From positions 1-13,522 of the forward strand of contig DASRZI010000445.1 in assembly GCA_035686605.1 (NCBI GenBank): a stretch of 13,522 nt of DNA, read 5' to 3'. This DNA comes from UBA11865 sp035686605 (GTDB lineage: Bacteria; Chloroflexota; Anaerolineae; Promineifilales; Promineifilaceae). The position numbers and the translations under genes were made by a program. Shown in pieces: positions 1 through 7,428 of this stretch; position 1 is the first letter of the stretch; each line of letters begins with the position of its first letter. The notes under the pieces were generated by a model that saw only the letters and a list, made by a program, of their open reading frames with translations, was not told the origin of the DNA and did no database searches.

Positions 1-1
1 T

Positions 2-523
2 TTCGAAGTAATCATTCGAAAGATGCTGAGTAAGGTTATGATCACCGCTTCTGGTGACACAGAGATGTTGCCTGGTGAATTAATCGAGTCGACCATATTC
101 CAAACAACAAATAATCAAGTTCTTGAAGAAGGTGGAGAGGCTGCTCGAGCCGAGCCTGTGCTGCTGGGCATCACCAAGGCTTCTTTAAATACGGAGAGCT
201 TCTTATCTGCCAGCTCCTTCCAGCATACGATCAAGGTGCTGGCTGGGGCGGCTATCGCAGGAAAAGAGGATAAGCTGCTGGGATTGAAGGAAAACGTGAT
301 CATCGGCAAATTGATTCCAGCCGGCACTGGATATCATGTTCGCGTGGAACGGCAAGCCGAGAAAGACGCAGCAGAAGCTTTAGCCCGGGAAGAGGAAGAG
401 CTCGATCTTTCAAAACTCCTGATTGACGATAACACGGATGAGGATGTATTGGAAAGAATTGCTACCCAGGCTGCCGATGATGCTGCCAGAGCAGTCATAG
501 CAGAAGCAGAAGCAGCTGACTAG
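2..523 (+). CDS. rpoC: DNA-directed RNA polymerase subunit beta' (C-terminal part, 5' end outside window)
   Basis: This is the C-terminal end of the largest catalytic subunit of RNA polymerase. The reading frame is open from base 2 with no start, so the gene begins upstream of the window; the internal ATG at 23 is not a real start. Diagnostic beta' C-terminal signatures are visible: FEVIIRKML at the very beginning, LPGELIES, PVLLGITKASLNTESFLSA, the FQHTIKVL segment, and GLKENVIIGKLIPAGTGY near the end of the conserved core. About 60 residues of acidic, Ala/Glu/Asp-rich tail follow and end at the TAG at 521-523; such variable tails are common in this subunit. A strong hairpin terminator lies 20 bp downstream, so this is the last gene of its transcription unit. 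Identification is by motif recognition and is very secure. Confidence 0.97.
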   Translation, partial: FEVIIRKMLSKVMITASGDTEMLPGELIESTIFQTTNNQVLEEGGEAARAEPVLLGITKASLNTESFLSASSFQHTIKVLAGAAIAGKEDKLLGLKENVIIGKLIPAGTGYHVRVERQAEKDAAEALAREEEELDLSKLLIDDNTDEDVLERIATQAADDAARAVIAEAEAAD

Positions 524-543
524 ACTTATGTTCGAATAGATCT

Positions 544-579
544 AAAAGAGGCGTCTTCACCGAAGACGCCTCTTTTTTT
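544..579 (+). terminator. Strong intrinsic terminator, probably bidirectional
   Basis: The left arm at 544-558 pairs perfectly with the right arm at 562-576 across a 3-nt loop (ACC), giving up to 15 bp with a GC-rich core (GAGGCGTCTTC). It is followed by a run of seven T (573-579), part of which is in the outer stem. It ends rpoC 20 bp after the stop codon. On the minus strand the same hairpin is followed by TTTTAGA, so it can also stop transcription arriving from the convergent polyprenyl synthase gene, whose stop codon is at 618. Confidence 0.93.
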
Positions 580-617
580 ACGCGTGGATTTGATGTTATG
601 GTCGCAAGGGTTCTGCG

Positions 618-1643
618 TTAGAACTGACGGTTAAGCAAACTACCAGTAAGTTGAAGCAATGCCTCACCCGCTTTTCCTTCAGGACTAACAGCTTCAAGAT
701 GGGCCAGGGCACTGTCCACGTACTTCTGCTCAAAGCTCTCGGCGAACTCGCGGGATCCGGTTTGTCCAAGATGCTCGACGACCGCAGCAACAAATTCGTC
801 GCTTGAATCTTCCTCTTCGTACATTCTCCGCAGCGTGTCATCCTTTGAAAGTCCGTGCAGGACAGGCAGGCTCTTTTTTCGTGTTTCGATATCGGTAGCA
901 GCTGATTTTCCGATGACGGTCTCATCACCCCAAATTCCCAATATGTCATCCCGAATCTGGAAGGCCAGGCCAAGATCTCGGCCAAATGCTGCAAAATGAC
1001 GGACGATCTCTGGTCTGCAATCGCTAACCAGAGCTCCAATCTCCGCTGAAAGCGACAAAAGGGCAGCAGTCTTGCCATTGATCATGGCCAAGTAGTCGTC
1101 CACGGATACATCATCGCGTTCTTCAAACTGCATGTCCATGAACTGGCCTCTCGTCAGTTCAAGACTGGTATTGTCGAGCATGCGCAGCGCTTGGAGGGAT
1201 ATCGAATCGTCGACGTCCCTGGTGCTTAATCTTTCCATTGCCGTATGAGCCAAGGCAAACATCGCGTCACCCGTGTTGATGGCTTGACTGACTCCCCAAA
1301 GTTTCCAAACGGTTAGACGGCCTCGACGGGTCGGGCTTGCGTCCTGGATATCGTCATGAATGAGACTGAAATTATGGATGAATTCAATGGATGCAGCCGC
1401 TGGGACTGTCCGTTTCCAATCGCCGCCGGATGCTGCACAAGCCAGGAGACACAGCAGCGGGCGAACTCTCTTCCCACCGTTTACCTCAAGGGAATCCAAT
1501 TCTTCATTGACCCAGCCCATGTGATAGTGCATCATGCCATAGAAAAGGTCGTCGCCATGCTCCTTGAATCTGAGAACGTCGCGCAATTCCATTTCAACTG
1601 CTGGGATCATCTCATTCGAGAGATCACTTAGGTGATTAATCAT
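618..1643 (-). CDS. Polyprenyl (geranylgeranyl-type) diphosphate synthase
   Basis: This is a trans-isoprenyl diphosphate synthase that condenses isopentenyl diphosphate onto an allylic primer to make a linear polyprenyl diphosphate. Numbering from the ATG at 1643 (341 aa, normal length), visible motifs are GGKRVRP (IPP binding, about 56-62), the first Asp-rich motif LIHDDIQD (97-101 DDIQD) followed by RRGRLTVW, GKTAALL near 190, and the second Asp motif QIRDDILGIWGD (from about 229) with the following GKS and KKSLPVL. The second motif has Gly in place of the last Asp of DDxxD, a form I associate with actinobacterial and Chloroflexi-type synthases. Start choice: a GTG at 1667 would add 8 residues but has no ribosome site, whereas the ATG at 1643 has GTGGAG six bases upstream. 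It lies 75 bp downstream of fni on the same strand, so the two are probably co-transcribed. Product chain length cannot be read from sequence alone. Confidence 0.92.
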   Translation of the reverse strand: MINHLSDLSNEMIPAVEMELRDVLRFKEHGDDLFYGMMHYHMGWVNEELDSLEVNGGKRVRPLLCLLACAASGGDWKRTVPAAASIEFIHNFSLIHDDIQDASPTRRGRLTVWKLWGVSQAINTGDAMFALAHTAMERLSTRDVDDSISLQALRMLDNTSLELTRGQFMDMQFEERDDVSVDDYLAMINGKTAALLSLSAEIGALVSDCRPEIVRHFAAFGRDLGLAFQIRDDILGIWGDETVIGKSAATDIETRKKSLPVLHGLSKDDTLRRMYEEEDSSDEFVAAVVEHLGQTGSREFAESFEQKYVDSALAHLEAVSPEGKAGEALLQLTGSLLNRQF

Positions 1644-1649
1644 TGTATT

Positions 1650-1655
1650 CTCCAC
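1650..1655 (-). promoter_or_regulatory. Ribosome binding site that decides the polyprenyl synthase start
   Basis: On the minus strand GTGGAG (core GGAG at 1650-1653) lies six bases before the ATG at 1643. The upstream in-frame GTG at 1667 has no purine-rich site in front of it. This supports the shorter, 341-residue product. Confidence 0.7.
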
Positions 1656-1718
1656 GGTTGTTAGCACGGTAATCTAAGACATGGCTGGCTTCGATCAACC
1701 CACCAGCTCCCAAGTGAT

Positions 1719-2813
1719 CTAGAACTGGTTGTAGAGAAGCGTTTCGGAAAGAGATGAGATATCTGCAGCGCCGCATCCAAACATCGAAATACGCAGCTCA
1801 TCGGTCAGAGCACCGGCAACATCTATAACACCTTCAACGCCATTCTCAACAGCCGCTCGTAGAAAATCACCGGCTAACCCTGCGATTTGCGCGCCCAAGG
1901 CAATAGATTTTGCGATGTCGATCCCGTTTCGAATACCACCGCTGGCTATGATAGGAAGACCTGGTGCGGCACCTCTACAATATCGGATTGAATGAGCAGT
2001 CGGTATGCCCCAGTCAATGAACGCTCCGGCGACTCGCGCATGCCGCTTGGTCGGAGCCCGGTACATTTCTACCTGACTCCACGAGGTACCACCCGCGCCG
2101 GCGACGTCGATGGCCGACACACCTGCGGACACCAGCTGCCGGGCGGTTTCCTGAGCAAATCCCCAACCGACCTCTTTAGCAATGACAGGCACGGATAGTC
2201 CGCGACAAATTTGCTCAACTTTAGCCAATAAGCCGCTAAAATCAGAGTCACCTTCGGGCTGGACTGCTTCTTGAAGGGCGTTAAAGTGCAAAATCAGCCC
2301 GTCAGCCTCGCATATCTCTACTGCCCGTTTGCACTCTTCGATACCGTAGCCATAGTTGAGCTGCACGGCTCCCAGATTCGCCAAGAGAAGGATATCTGGG
2401 GCCACATCTCTCACCTGATAGGTGTAAGCAAGCTCCTGATCCTCAATGGCCGCGCGGACAGATCCTAAACCCATGGCCATTCCTGTCTCTTGGGCTGCCA
2501 TTGCTAGAACGCGATTGATCTGATGAGCGTCATCCGTGCCGCCGGTCATCGATGAGATGATGATGGGCGTCTTGAATGATTTACCTAGGAACTGGGTCGA
2601 TGTATCGATCTTGGCGAAATCAAGCTCCGGAAGCGCCTGATGCATGAAGAAGTAATTGTCAAATCCTGAATCCAGGCGCTTAAAGGATACATCCTCCTCA
2701 ACATTAATCCGGATGTGATCGGCTTTGCGCAGCTCCGTTTTCTCAGCACCTGCCGAAGCCGCTTGGTCACTGATTGGCTGTGGGGCAGCCTCATCTTTCT
2801 CTTTGGAATCCAT
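1719..2813 (-). CDS. fni: Type 2 (FMN-dependent) isopentenyl-diphosphate delta-isomerase
   Basis: This cytosolic flavoenzyme interconverts IPP and DMAPP and so supplies the allylic primer for chain elongation. The 364-aa product is slightly long for the family because of about 27 polar N-terminal residues before the conserved RKADHI. Motifs in order: GFDNYFFMHQALPE (50-63), FLGKSFKTPIIISSMTGGT (75-93; flavin and substrate region), GLGSVRAA (115-122), ILLLANLGAVQLNYG (141-155), the catalytic and metal-binding stretch HFNALQEAVQPEGD (176-189), IAKEVGWG (211-218), AGAGGTSWSQVE (238-249) and the FMN phosphate site IASGGIRNG (289-297). The ATG at 2813 has GGAGA five bases upstream. Type 2 isomerase is unrelated to the Nudix-type Idi and is typical of archaea, Firmicutes and many Chloroflexota. 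It is the first gene of an operon with the downstream polyprenyl synthase, an obvious functional pair. Confidence 0.95.
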   Translation of the reverse strand: MDSKEKDEAAPQPISDQAASAGAEKTELRKADHIRINVEEDVSFKRLDSGFDNYFFMHQALPELDFAKIDTSTQFLGKSFKTPIIISSMTGGTDDAHQINRVLAMAAQETGMAMGLGSVRAAIEDQELAYTYQVRDVAPDILLLANLGAVQLNYGYGIEECKRAVEICEADGLILHFNALQEAVQPEGDSDFSGLLAKVEQICRGLSVPVIAKEVGWGFAQETARQLVSAGVSAIDVAGAGGTSWSQVEMYRAPTKRHARVAGAFIDWGIPTAHSIRYCRGAAPGLPIIASGGIRNGIDIAKSIALGAQIAGLAGDFLRAAVENGVEGVIDVAGALTDELRISMFGCGAADISSLSETLLYNQF

Positions 2814-2987
2814 TCATCTCTCCGGACGTCGTTTTGATATACTCTAGTTTCCGCACTGGTGATGATGGTCATGCAATCACCGCCAACCGAACGATTAATC
2901 ACTCTACATAGTGGACAATATCGCCTATGGTCGATGCAAACGAGCCACAAAGAGCATTTGTGACATTCCCAACCCGAGGAGTATACA

Positions 2988-3041
2988 ATGGGCAGTAAAA
3001 GTGTTGCAACCTCGCCTAATACTTCGGTGATGTTACAATAA
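2988..3041 (+). CDS. Possible 17-residue leader ORF upstream of the sugar epimerase
   Basis: A short frame of 17 codons (MGSKSVATSPNTSVMLQ, then TAA) starts at an ATG preceded by GAGGAG at 2976-2981, six bases away. That is one of the best Shine-Dalgarno sites in the window. It ends 33 bp before the chosen start of the SDR gene. It is hydrophilic and rich in Ser/Thr/Val, with no run of a single amino acid that would mark a classical attenuation peptide. It could be a translated leader or simply a chance match. The overlapping TATACAAT could alternatively be part of a promoter. Confidence 0.25.
   Translation: MGSKSVATSPNTSVMLQ
3031..3039 (+). promoter_or_regulatory. Candidate extended -10 promoter for the glycan cluster
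   Basis: TGT-TACAAT matches an extended -10 element (TG, one base, then 5 of 6 of TATAAT). No convincing -35 lies 16-18 bp upstream (CTCGCC at 3011-3016). Transcription would start near 3046 and give a leader of about 29 nt that contains the ribosome site at 3065. This competes with the leader-ORF reading, because it would exclude the 17-codon frame from the mRNA. Confidence 0.28.
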
Positions 3042-3074
3042 TCCGCTGATCTCATATCGTTCATGGGAGTGCTT

Positions 3075-4019
3075 ATGCATGTATTGATAACAGGTGGCGC
3101 TGGCTTTCTTGGCTCGCATCTTTGTGATCGATTTCTTAAAGAGGGTCACTCAGTTGTCGCTATGGACAACCTGATTACCGGCAGCACAGATAATATTGCA
3201 CAGTTGTCTGGCAACGAGAGATTCAGGTTTATCAAGCACAATGTAATAAACTATATCTATCTCGAGGAAGGTGTAGATGCTGTTCTGCATTTTGCTTCTC
3301 CCGCAAGCCCCAAAGATTACCTAGAACACCCTATACACACATTGAAGGTCGGTTCACTTGGAACGCTAAATGCCCTGGGATTAGCTAAGGCTAAAAATGC
3401 CAGATTTCTTCTGGCGTCGACATCGGAGGTCTATGGTGATCCCCAGATTAACCCGCAGCCAGAGGGATATTGGGGGCACGTAAACTCTATCGGTCCCAGA
3501 GGAGTCTACGACGAGGCCAAGCGATTCGCGGAAGCAATGACAATGGCCTACCATCGCTACCATGGTCTTGATACCCGCATCGTTAGGATATTCAATACAT
3601 ATGGTCCCCGGATGAGACTCAATGATGGGCGGGTGGTGCCAACCTTCATTTATCAAGCGTTGAGAAATCTACCCATAACCATCTACGGAGATGGAAGCCA
3701 GAGTAGATCGTTCCAGTATTATACTGACCTTGTGGAAGGGATTTATCGGTTGTTGATGTCCGATATCTCCACTCCTGTAAACATCGGCAATCCAAGTGAA
3801 TTAACGATCAGTACATTCGCCGAAATGGTCCTTGAAATAGCTCGCAGCGATTCTGAGATTACCCATATGGAACCTACCGATGATCGCATCACCGACGATC
3901 CGAAGATGCGCCGTCCGGACATCCAATTGGCTCGTGAGGAGTTAGGGTGGGAACCAACCGTGAACTTGACTGATGGCCTGGCGATGACCATTGATTACTT
4001 CAGAAAAAGGGACCGGTGA
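3075..4019 (+). CDS. NAD-dependent SDR sugar nucleotide enzyme, UDP-glucuronate decarboxylase (UDP-xylose synthase)-like
   Basis: This is an extended short-chain dehydrogenase/reductase acting on an NDP-sugar. From the ATG at 3075 it is 314 aa, the usual length. The nucleotide-binding GGAGFLGSH is at residues 7-15 and an acidic residue (D31) ends the second strand. The catalytic region has ASTSEVYGDP (114-123) and YDEAK (145-149; the YxxxK dyad), then RIFNTYGPRM (171-180), DGRVVPTFI and IYGDGSQSRSF. The combination of LHFASPASP, STSEVYGDP, QPEGYWG and NTYGPRM resembles UDP-glucuronate decarboxylases more than GalE or dTDP-glucose dehydratases. Substrate specificity remains an inference. An ATG at 3063 would add four residues, but GGGAG (3065-3069) sits five bases before 3075, favouring the shorter form. 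Its stop overlaps the next start (GTGA), so it is coupled to the downstream ligase/polymerase gene and probably supplies an activated sugar to the same glycan. Confidence 0.9.
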   Translation: MHVLITGGAGFLGSHLCDRFLKEGHSVVAMDNLITGSTDNIAQLSGNERFRFIKHNVINYIYLEEGVDAVLHFASPASPKDYLEHPIHTLKVGSLGTLNALGLAKAKNARFLLASTSEVYGDPQINPQPEGYWGHVNSIGPRGVYDEAKRFAEAMTMAYHRYHGLDTRIVRIFNTYGPRMRLNDGRVVPTFIYQALRNLPITIYGDGSQSRSFQYYTDLVEGIYRLLMSDISTPVNIGNPSELTISTFAEMVLEIARSDSEITHMEPTDDRITDDPKMRRPDIQLAREELGWEPTVNLTDGLAMTIDYFRKRDR

Positions 4020-5521
4020 ATAGAGCATCACTAGCTCTACGGGATCTAAATCAGCCGGCTAGATGGCAGCCCATGTGGGTTCTAGCCCTGGCTGTTCTGG
4101 TCGCCATCGGCATCGCCCAACTTCCATTGAGTTATGCCGTTGCCTTGATTCTCGTCTCCTCGGTCGTTATCCTGACCCTCATCCAGCCGCTGATTGGACT
4201 TGGCATTGCTCTGATCGCCGGACCCTTGGGGGCATATGAGAACATTATTTTGGGGAATCTTCCACTGGAAAGTGGACAGCTGCTGTTCTTCGCCGCGGTC
4301 GCTGGTTGGCTGGCGAGGGGCGTCGTTGAAAGACGTATCATCATTCACCGCACCGCGATCAATATCCCCCTGGCATTGTTTATACTGGTTGCTTCGTTAA
4401 CGCTGCTCGACGCCTTTTCCCTGGCTTTTGGCCTCAAGGAACTGGTCAAATGGTTGGAATTGGCAATCGCCATGCTCATGGTGGTGGATTTGTCCCTCTC
4501 CCAGACCAGGGAGGATAGGTCCGCCGGTCAGTACTTGACGAGCATGCGAAAAACCTGGCCAGTGTTGGCTATCCTCCTCCTTGCAGGAGCAAGCCAGGCG
4601 ATTCTCGGTATCTGGCAATTTGGAATTCGAGGAGATGGACCTGATCACTTTATCGTGCTGGATCGCTTTTATCGCGCCTTTGGCACATTTATGCAGCCAA
4701 ACCCTTTCGGGGGATTCATGGGCGTTGCGGCTGCTCTGGCGGTAGGGACTCTGGCTGGCTTGGTATTTGGTTATATTGACATAAAGCGAAGACGCGGTGC
4801 GGTTCCAGGCCGCGATTGGCTATGGTTTGGATTCATTGCCGCCTGCGCTCTGCTATGTTCGTTGGCCCTGTTGATGTCCTGGAGCAGGGGTGCCTGGCTT
4901 GGCTTCGCGGCCGCGATGGCCATTCTGGTTCTCTTCCTTCCTAAACGCCGTTGGATTGGGATACTACTGCTGATAATTGCCGGGTCGGCCTTTGTGGCAA
5001 GCATAAAACTTAACATAATGCCACAAACCTTCTTGTCTAGGGTTGGCTCAATTGGGGCTGATCTTCAAATTGGGGACGTTCGAGGTGAGTTTGTCACCAT
5101 TGAGAATTACGCGGTCGTTGAAAGGTTGGCTCATTGGCAGGCAGGACTCGATATGGCCCGGGAAAACCTGCTCACAGGAGTCGGCTTTGGCAACTATGAT
5201 CGCGCCTATGAAGAATTTGCAGCTCTAAACTGGCCCATCGCCCTTGGACATGCTCATAATTACTATATAAACCTCCTCGCCGAGGTCGGAGTGATAGGCA
5301 CTGTCGCTTATTTGCTGCTTTGGGCGGCGATATTTATCCAGGTTGTCCGTATTTTGAAGCACTCCGATTGGCCCCAGAGAGGAATAGCCCTTGGGCTACT
5401 GGCAGCCTGGACGGCGATATCCGTTCACCATATGGTTGACAAACTTTATGTAAATAATATGTTTATCTATTTTGGTGTCATGCTAGGTCTGCAGCAGATA
5501 TTGGACGTCCGAGATGATTAG
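4016..5521 (+). CDS. O-antigen ligase/polymerase-like polytopic membrane protein
   Basis: The 501-aa inner-membrane protein has about 10-12 predicted transmembrane helices and a large loop near residues 335-410, the typical layout of the WaaL/Wzy (PF04932-like) superfamily that joins or polymerises lipid-linked glycans on the outer face of the membrane. Recognisable signatures are RAFGTFMQPNPFGG (220-233), MSWSRGAWLG (287-296) with the conserved Arg, RLAHWQAGLDMARENLLTGVG (370-390), the HNYYINLLAEVGVIG motif (414-428) and HHMVDKLY (471-478). Start is GTG at 4016 with AGGGA five bases upstream. It overlaps the preceding gene by GTGA, and the following ATG lies inside its last codons, so it is the middle of a tightly coupled three-gene unit. 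Ligase and polymerase activities cannot be told apart by sequence. A second protein of this superfamily is encoded at 10610-13522. Confidence 0.9.
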   Translation: MNRASLALRDLNQPARWQPMWVLALAVLVAIGIAQLPLSYAVALILVSSVVILTLIQPLIGLGIALIAGPLGAYENIILGNLPLESGQLLFFAAVAGWLARGVVERRIIIHRTAINIPLALFILVASLTLLDAFSLAFGLKELVKWLELAIAMLMVVDLSLSQTREDRSAGQYLTSMRKTWPVLAILLLAGASQAILGIWQFGIRGDGPDHFIVLDRFYRAFGTFMQPNPFGGFMGVAAALAVGTLAGLVFGYIDIKRRRGAVPGRDWLWFGFIAACALLCSLALLMSWSRGAWLGFAAAMAILVLFLPKRRWIGILLLIIAGSAFVASIKLNIMPQTFLSRVGSIGADLQIGDVRGEFVTIENYAVVERLAHWQAGLDMARENLLTGVGFGNYDRAYEEFAALNWPIALGHAHNYYINLLAEVGVIGTVAYLLLWAAIFIQVVRILKHSDWPQRGIALGLLAAWTAISVHHMVDKLYVNNMFIYFGVMLGLQQILDVRDD

Positions 5522-6032
5522 CCTCATTGCTTCCGCCGCTGGAAGGTTCGGTATAAATCCGAAGGAAGCCGAGCGCTTCACAAAGTTTCTCGTCGTTGGG
5601 ACCCTCGGGTTCATCATCGACTTCGGCACGCTTACTTTCCTGGTTGAAGTCGTTGACTTACCGGGTCTGGTTGCTGACAATACGCAATTCTCCGAGTTGG
5701 TGGGGCTCGTCCTGGCAAACACCATTTCTTTCACGCTCGCAGTGATAAGCAACTTCACCCTTAATCGATTCTGGACCTATCCTGAATCCAGGTCAGTGCG
5801 CAAACGGGTGCAGCTTCCTCAATTTACCGTTGTTAGCATCGCCGGTCTGGTGATTAACAACATCATTTTTGCCCTGAGCGTCCCCTTATTCGACCGGCTT
5901 ATCTCGGCCTTTGACATAGTTCCAACTGCCATCGAAGCATATATTCCTGCAAAAATACTGGCCACAATAGTGGTCCTATTCTGGAATTTTTTCGTAAACA
6001 GATATTGGACATACCGGCATATCGATCAATAG
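5514..6032 (+). CDS. GtrA family membrane protein
   Basis: The 172-aa protein has four transmembrane helices (about 22-45, 63-84, 102-126 and 143-165), as expected for GtrA/DPMS3-type proteins. These are thought to help translocate or present polyprenyl-phosphate-linked sugars. The family signature is clear: FTKFLVVGTLGFIIDFG at the first helix, then NFTLNRFWTY (80-89) at the end of helix 2 and its near-copy NFFVNRYWTY (158-167) at the end of helix 4, showing the internal duplication of the fold. The ATG at 5514 overlaps the end of the ligase/polymerase gene by 8 bp and has only a weak ribosome site, which suggests translational coupling. No dedicated polyprenyl-phosphate glycosyltransferase is adjacent, so its partner may be the GT4 enzyme or lie elsewhere. 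Confidence 0.92.
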   Translation: MISLIASAAGRFGINPKEAERFTKFLVVGTLGFIIDFGTLTFLVEVVDLPGLVADNTQFSELVGLVLANTISFTLAVISNFTLNRFWTYPESRSVRKRVQLPQFTVVSIAGLVINNIIFALSVPLFDRLISAFDIVPTAIEAYIPAKILATIVVLFWNFFVNRYWTYRHIDQ

Positions 6033-6108
6033 CGATTGGTGTACGACTTGGATGTGGGCAGAAGTGACGAATTTCAAAGACACTAAGACGTGCTCGATAT
6101 AACTTGAG

Positions 6109-7287
6109 ATGAAAGATCGATCTAGCGACGGTAAACGCACAAAGAGGCCTGTCGTCGGAATCGACGTGACCTCCGCCCTTTCCCAACGGGCTGGAATCGG
6201 CCGCTACACGCGTGAGCTGGTGAGCGCCTTAATTCGATTCGACAAGGCTTCAGAATTCGTTCTTTTCTCGGCCAGGCAGCCATCATGGGATAGCCTCTCC
6301 AGCCGGATTCCAAAGGATGCCCATGTCCGCTATACGCAGTCCTTCCTTACCGAACGATGGTTGTACCGCATCTGGTATCGTCTGCGTATTCCAATTCCTG
6401 TCCAATCGTTCACTGGTGATATTGACCTATTCTACTCACCAGATTTCGTCCTACCGCCTGTACGCGACGGGGTGCCTACGATTTTGACGGTACATGATTT
6501 ATCGTTCATTCACTATCCAGAGACGTTTACATCTTCGTTAAGAAACTATCTTAATCAAGTAGTACCTCGATCAGTCAGACGTGCTACACATGTTCTGGCA
6601 GATTCGCAATCAACGAAGGATGACCTTCACAGCATCTGGCAGATTGAAGAAGAGAAGATCAGTGTGCTGTACTCAGGCGTCGATGGACCATTTCGCCCGC
6701 CATCTGACAAAAGCAAGCGATCAGATGTGCGAGAGAGATATGGACTTTCTGATGAGCCATATATATTCAGCGTAAGCACCATTCAGCCCCGAAAAAATTA
6801 CCAGATGCTGATTCGGGCGTTTAAAGGTGTGGTAGATGATTTCCCACATCGCCTTGTGATAGCAGGTGAAAAAGGTTGGCTCTACGAAGAAACGTTTAAT
6901 GAGGTAACAAGACAGGGATTGGAAGAGAAGGTCACATTTCTTGGCTTCGTGGAAGATGAGGATCTTCCAGCCCTCTACAGCGAGGCGACGCTTTTCGTCT
7001 TTCCCAGCCTTTACGAAGGATTCGGATTTCCCATTCTAGAAGCCATGGCTTGTGGTGTTCCAGTTTTGGTCTCTAGTGCATCCTGCTTGCCAGAAATAGC
7101 TGGTGAAGCCGCCGTCGTGCTGCCTCCTCAGCACGAGGAAGCCTGGACCGCAACCATACGAGATTTATTGGACGATCCCAACCGGAGGGCGCAAATTGTT
7201 GCCAGTGGTTTTCTGCGCGTAAGACAATTCGGATGGAAAAGCGCAGCTGAACAGCTGTCGGAATTACTTCAGACTCTACTACCTTAA
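6109..7287 (+). CDS. GT4 family glycosyltransferase
   Basis: This 392-aa retaining, GT-B-fold glycosyltransferase probably uses an NDP-sugar donor to extend a cell-surface glycan. The N-terminal half has GIDVTSALSQRAGIGRYTREL (17-37), the acceptor-side glycine loop, and LTVHDLSFIHYPETF (126-140). The C-terminal donor domain has VSTIQPRKNY (222-231), VIAGEKGW (250-257), VTFLGFVEDEDLPALY, and FPSLYEGFGFPILEAMACG (298-316), in which E303 and E311 form the E-x7-E motif. There is no signal peptide, so it is cytosolic or membrane-associated. An in-frame TAA nine bases upstream rules out an earlier start. There is no good Shine-Dalgarno, but TATAAC at 6098-6103 sits so close to the ATG that a leaderless transcript is conceivable. 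It follows GtrA by 76 bp. Acceptor and sugar cannot be named. Confidence 0.93.
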   Translation: MKDRSSDGKRTKRPVVGIDVTSALSQRAGIGRYTRELVSALIRFDKASEFVLFSARQPSWDSLSSRIPKDAHVRYTQSFLTERWLYRIWYRLRIPIPVQSFTGDIDLFYSPDFVLPPVRDGVPTILTVHDLSFIHYPETFTSSLRNYLNQVVPRSVRRATHVLADSQSTKDDLHSIWQIEEEKISVLYSGVDGPFRPPSDKSKRSDVRERYGLSDEPYIFSVSTIQPRKNYQMLIRAFKGVVDDFPHRLVIAGEKGWLYEETFNEVTRQGLEEKVTFLGFVEDEDLPALYSEATLFVFPSLYEGFGFPILEAMACGVPVLVSSASCLPEIAGEAAVVLPPQHEEAWTATIRDLLDDPNRRAQIVASGFLRVRQFGWKSAAEQLSELLQTLLP

Positions 7288-7295
7288 GGTTTTCT

Positions 7296-7422
7296 GACAG
7301 GTGAGAACCGTTCAAACAGAACAGGTTGCGGCTAGAGGGAAATCAGCATGCGGTTGCGGCGACCGGATACCGCCAATATAATGACCTTAGTAGCCGTGAT
7401 GTTTTGAATATCGACAGGTGAG
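7296..7422 (+). repeat. Short direct repeats in the 7288-7428 intergenic gap
   Basis: Two exact direct repeats are visible. GACAGGTGAG occurs at 7296-7305 and 7413-7422, near both ends of the gap; the second copy carries the ribosome site (AGGTGA) of the next gene. GGTTGCGGC occurs at 7324-7332 and 7352-7360; its second copy overlaps the candidate -35 region. They could be regulator sites or traces of a small duplication. No function is known. Confidence 0.4.
7354..7382 (+). promoter_or_regulatory. Candidate sigma-70 promoter for the 7429-10157 gene group
   Basis: A perfect TATAAT (7377-7382) is preceded by TTGCGG (7354-7359; 3 of 6 of TTGACA) at exactly 17 bp. Transcription would start near 7389, about 40 nt before the ATG at 7429. 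It separates the glycan cluster from the following genes as a new transcription unit. Confidence 0.5.
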
Positions 7423-7428
7423 TGGGCA

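Noticed and set aside
596..1078. 160-codon minus-strand frame overlapping the polyprenyl synthase
   Set aside because: It lies wholly in another frame of a gene with clear family motifs, and its translation is low-complexity with no recognisable domain.
2814..3064. Minus-strand frame upstream of fni with CHKC and CPLC pairs, looking like a zinc ribbon
   Set aside because: It has no ribosome site at its ATG and its frame runs more than 200 bp into fni in another frame. The Cys pairs are probably chance.
7280..7294. Palindrome ACCTTAAGGT followed by TTTTC after the GT4 stop, considered as a terminator
   Set aside because: The palindrome has no loop, and a folded hairpin would keep only about three pairs, too weak for an intrinsic terminator.
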